Positions 62,125 through 64,000 of a DNA stretch of 64,000 bases are shown piece after piece. This DNA is from Cinnamomum chago (Eukaryota > Streptophyta > Magnoliopsida > Laurales > Lauraceae): NCBI GenBank assembly GCA_038049695.1, contig CP142452.1, positions 75,896,501 through 75,960,500 of the forward strand. Reading direction: 5' to 3'. The position numbers were made by a program, and so were the translations under genes. Within the stretch, counting starts at the first letter, position 1; each line of letters starts with the position of its first letter. The notes beneath the pieces were generated by a model. It searched no databases, was not told where the DNA came from, and was given only the letters and a program-made list of their open reading frames with translations.

Positions 62125-62867
62125 ATTGGAGGTACAGATAGATAATCTGCAACCCTGTTTGCCATCCCACCATTGTAAGTTAGCCTACTGAGTCAACAAA
62201 TTTATGTAGCCTACTGTGTCAAAAAAAAATTGTGTAGCCATGAAATCTCAAGATGGATTCCTTCATGGCTCAAGATATTCAACTAGAATGATGCAATCCC
62301 CTTTTAATTGTAAGGAGTCCGGATCACCTATCGTATTCGAAACTTCCTGAATGAGCCTGGATCCCCTGTTTCCAGGAATACATATGCGACCTTTTTTAGT
62401 AGGGCCTGGAACTCTCGAGGTTTTTCTGTCTAGTGACTCTGTGTACACAAAAACCATGTATGTGCCTATCAGAATTATGAATGATTTCCCCCATATATAC
62501 CAGCCTGTTTGGGTAACAGAATTTCCTTTTTTGTGTAGCTTACATTTCTTAGCAGGAGAAGACTGTTGGCAGAGTCAGAATTTTCTGGGTGGGAGTGGGG
62601 GAGATCCACCAATAATGTTAGTGGACCCACGGATGAAAATCTAAACCATTCTACAATAAAAGCACGTTCTCTCATTATAGTCTACATAAGATTTTGTCTC
62701 CTTTTAAAATACTTATATAAAATACTATAATTAATATAAAAATTATATATAGATCAATCTGACAGTGAGCCTACATCATATTGGAATGGAACTTCTCAAG
62801 AAAAAAAGGGGTAATTCATTTGTGGCCCACCAATAATTTCTAGGCCCATCAATGTTACTATAGAGAC

Positions 62868-63299
62868 TATGGCTGCATATGGGCGGTTCGGATCGGTTTA
62901 ACACTAAAACCAACAACCAAACCTAACCTATCAGTTTTTTAATTAACCAATCCGATCCGACTGATGGAGAGGGCTTAAACCGAACCGAACCAAACCAAGC
63001 TGTTCGGTTCGGTTCGGTCGGTTTAACCGTTGTTTTTCATTTTATTTTTTTGAAAATCAGGCATTGAAAATTTCAAAATGATGATCCATCGTCCTTTGCA
63101 TTTATTCTAATGTTTAGTGCAAACATAAAAATCCAACATTCCAGACTGGACTAAACGCATATAAAAAATAATTCTACTCCAAAAAGAGAGTTTGGACTAA
63201 ACGCAAGCGCACAAAAAAAAAAAAAAAAAAACAATAACCAGCTTGCAGTGAAACATTCATTCCACATTATACCATTTGGAATTACAATAGAATAATAGT
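62868..63299. mobile_element. Left end of the hAT element, second copy
   Basis: Starts TATGGCTGCA after the duplication atagagac (62860-62867). Equivalent to 34109-34539. Confidence 0.85.
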
Positions 63300-64000
63300 T
63301 GAAAGTCCTTGTGGATCCTAACCCTAGGGGGGGGGGGGGGGGGGGGGGTGAATAGGGTGTGCTACAACTATGACCAATTAAGACCAATTTTAATTCTTAA
63401 CTTAAACTAGTCACAAGTGATGATTAAACAATCAATATGCAGAAGCTAATAAACAATCACCACACAAGCAAGCACCACAACACCAAGGTTTATAGTGGTT
63501 CGGCCTCAATGCCTACGTCCACTACCGGCTTGTGAATCCAACACCCCACCGGATTTCCACTATGTATGCTTTTTACTAGGCTAAGCAATAACCCTTACAA
63601 TGTTGCTTTTCAAGGCTAAACAACAACCTCTCAATGTGCTTTTAGAGGCTAAGCAATAACCTTTACAAAATGCTTTTCTTAGGCTAAGCAATAACCTTAC
63701 ACAATGCTTTTCTTAGGCTAAGCAATAACCTTTACAAAACAATATTTCTCTAAGAAAGTGTTTACTCAACACTCTAAGAGATTACAATTTAAGCTCAAAT
63801 AAATTGCCTCTAAATAGGCGGATATGAAAATGAAAATCCTAACTCACACAAACACTCAATGAATGCAAAGATGTATGCTTATGAAGTGTGTGTGTGAAAA
63901 CTCCAATCAAGTTTAAAAGTAAGCTCAATCAATTTATGCTTAATGCAATTTGAAAGTTTAAGGCATAAAAATATATGATTGAAGTTCTATGCAAATCACT
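63300..64000 (-). mobile_element. Start of a second Sirevirus-like LTR, cut by the window end
   Basis: Matches 34540-35240, including base differences that separate the 3' LTR from the 5' LTR (for example gtggatcc near the start, atgcagaagc). It is therefore a copy of the 3' LTR at the same nested site. The G run is 22 nt (63327-63348). Confidence 0.9.

Larger units (their letters stand above)
24925..64000. repeat. Recent tandem duplication, period about 28.76 kb
   Basis: Sequence from about 24,925 to 35,240 matches about 53,680 to 64,000 with an offset of 28,755-28,760. I count about ten substitutions and a few homopolymer, microsatellite or short indel differences over about 9.7 kb. Upstream of about 24,920 the two copies diverge to about 3%, so the breakpoint of the recent event lies near there. 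Confidence 0.85.
62125..64000. repeat. Repeat unit, copy 3, partial at window end
   Basis: Front block 62125-62867, essentially identical to 33366-34108. It is followed by the same hAT insertion (from 62868) and the same LTR (from 63300). The unit continues beyond the window. Confidence 0.9.

Noticed and set aside
1..64000. CRISPR array, operon or bacterial defence system
   Set aside because: Direct repeats here are minisatellites or LTR modules; genes are spliced plant genes and transposons.

Overview
The window is nuclear DNA of a flowering plant. The evidence is spliced cytosolic-type HSP70 genes with the intron after codon 71, AT-rich intergenic sequence, and plant transposon types (Sirevirus-like Ty1/copia, L1-type LINE, hAT, Mutator-like, solo LTRs). 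I cannot name the species from the sequence.

Positions 1-22,453 hold three HSP70 genes in a row, all on the + strand. The first two (1211-4593 and 9475-13465) are tandem duplicates of each other, including about 1.1 kb of upstream DNA, parts of the intron and the 3' flank. Both encode intact 675-residue HSP70-like proteins that lack the cytosolic EEVD tail and instead share a hydrophobic C-terminal extension. The third (18105-21247) is an orthodox cytosolic HSP70/HSC70 ending in EEVD, with a heat-shock element and TATA box upstream. Between the genes lie microsatellites, a probable SINE and a G-rich foldback element.

Positions 22,454-64,000 are a repeat landscape built by duplication and nested insertion. 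A 10.9-kb unit is present once uninterrupted (22,454-33,365), once split by a large insertion (33,366-34,108 plus 52,030-62,124), and once in part (from 62,125). The unit carries a Mutator-like foldback element, a small B3-like gene and a 2.2-kb solo LTR. The insertion is a roughly 1-kb non-autonomous hAT element (8-bp target duplication). It was itself hit by a gag-only Sirevirus-like retrotransposon (34,540-42,419) and by a LINE (about 42,813-51,830); the LINE was then split by a 3.7-kb solo LTR (46,592-50,291). From about 24.9 kb onward the sequence repeats with a period near 28.76 kb at about 99.9% identity, which fits a very recent unequal crossover between older copies, or an assembly duplication.

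The most unusual signal is a palindrome, GGTYRACC, arrayed at 20-22-bp spacing inside the LTRs of three different retrotransposon families. No new operon-like or defence system is visible. The biology here is HSP70 family divergence plus transposon-driven restructuring.
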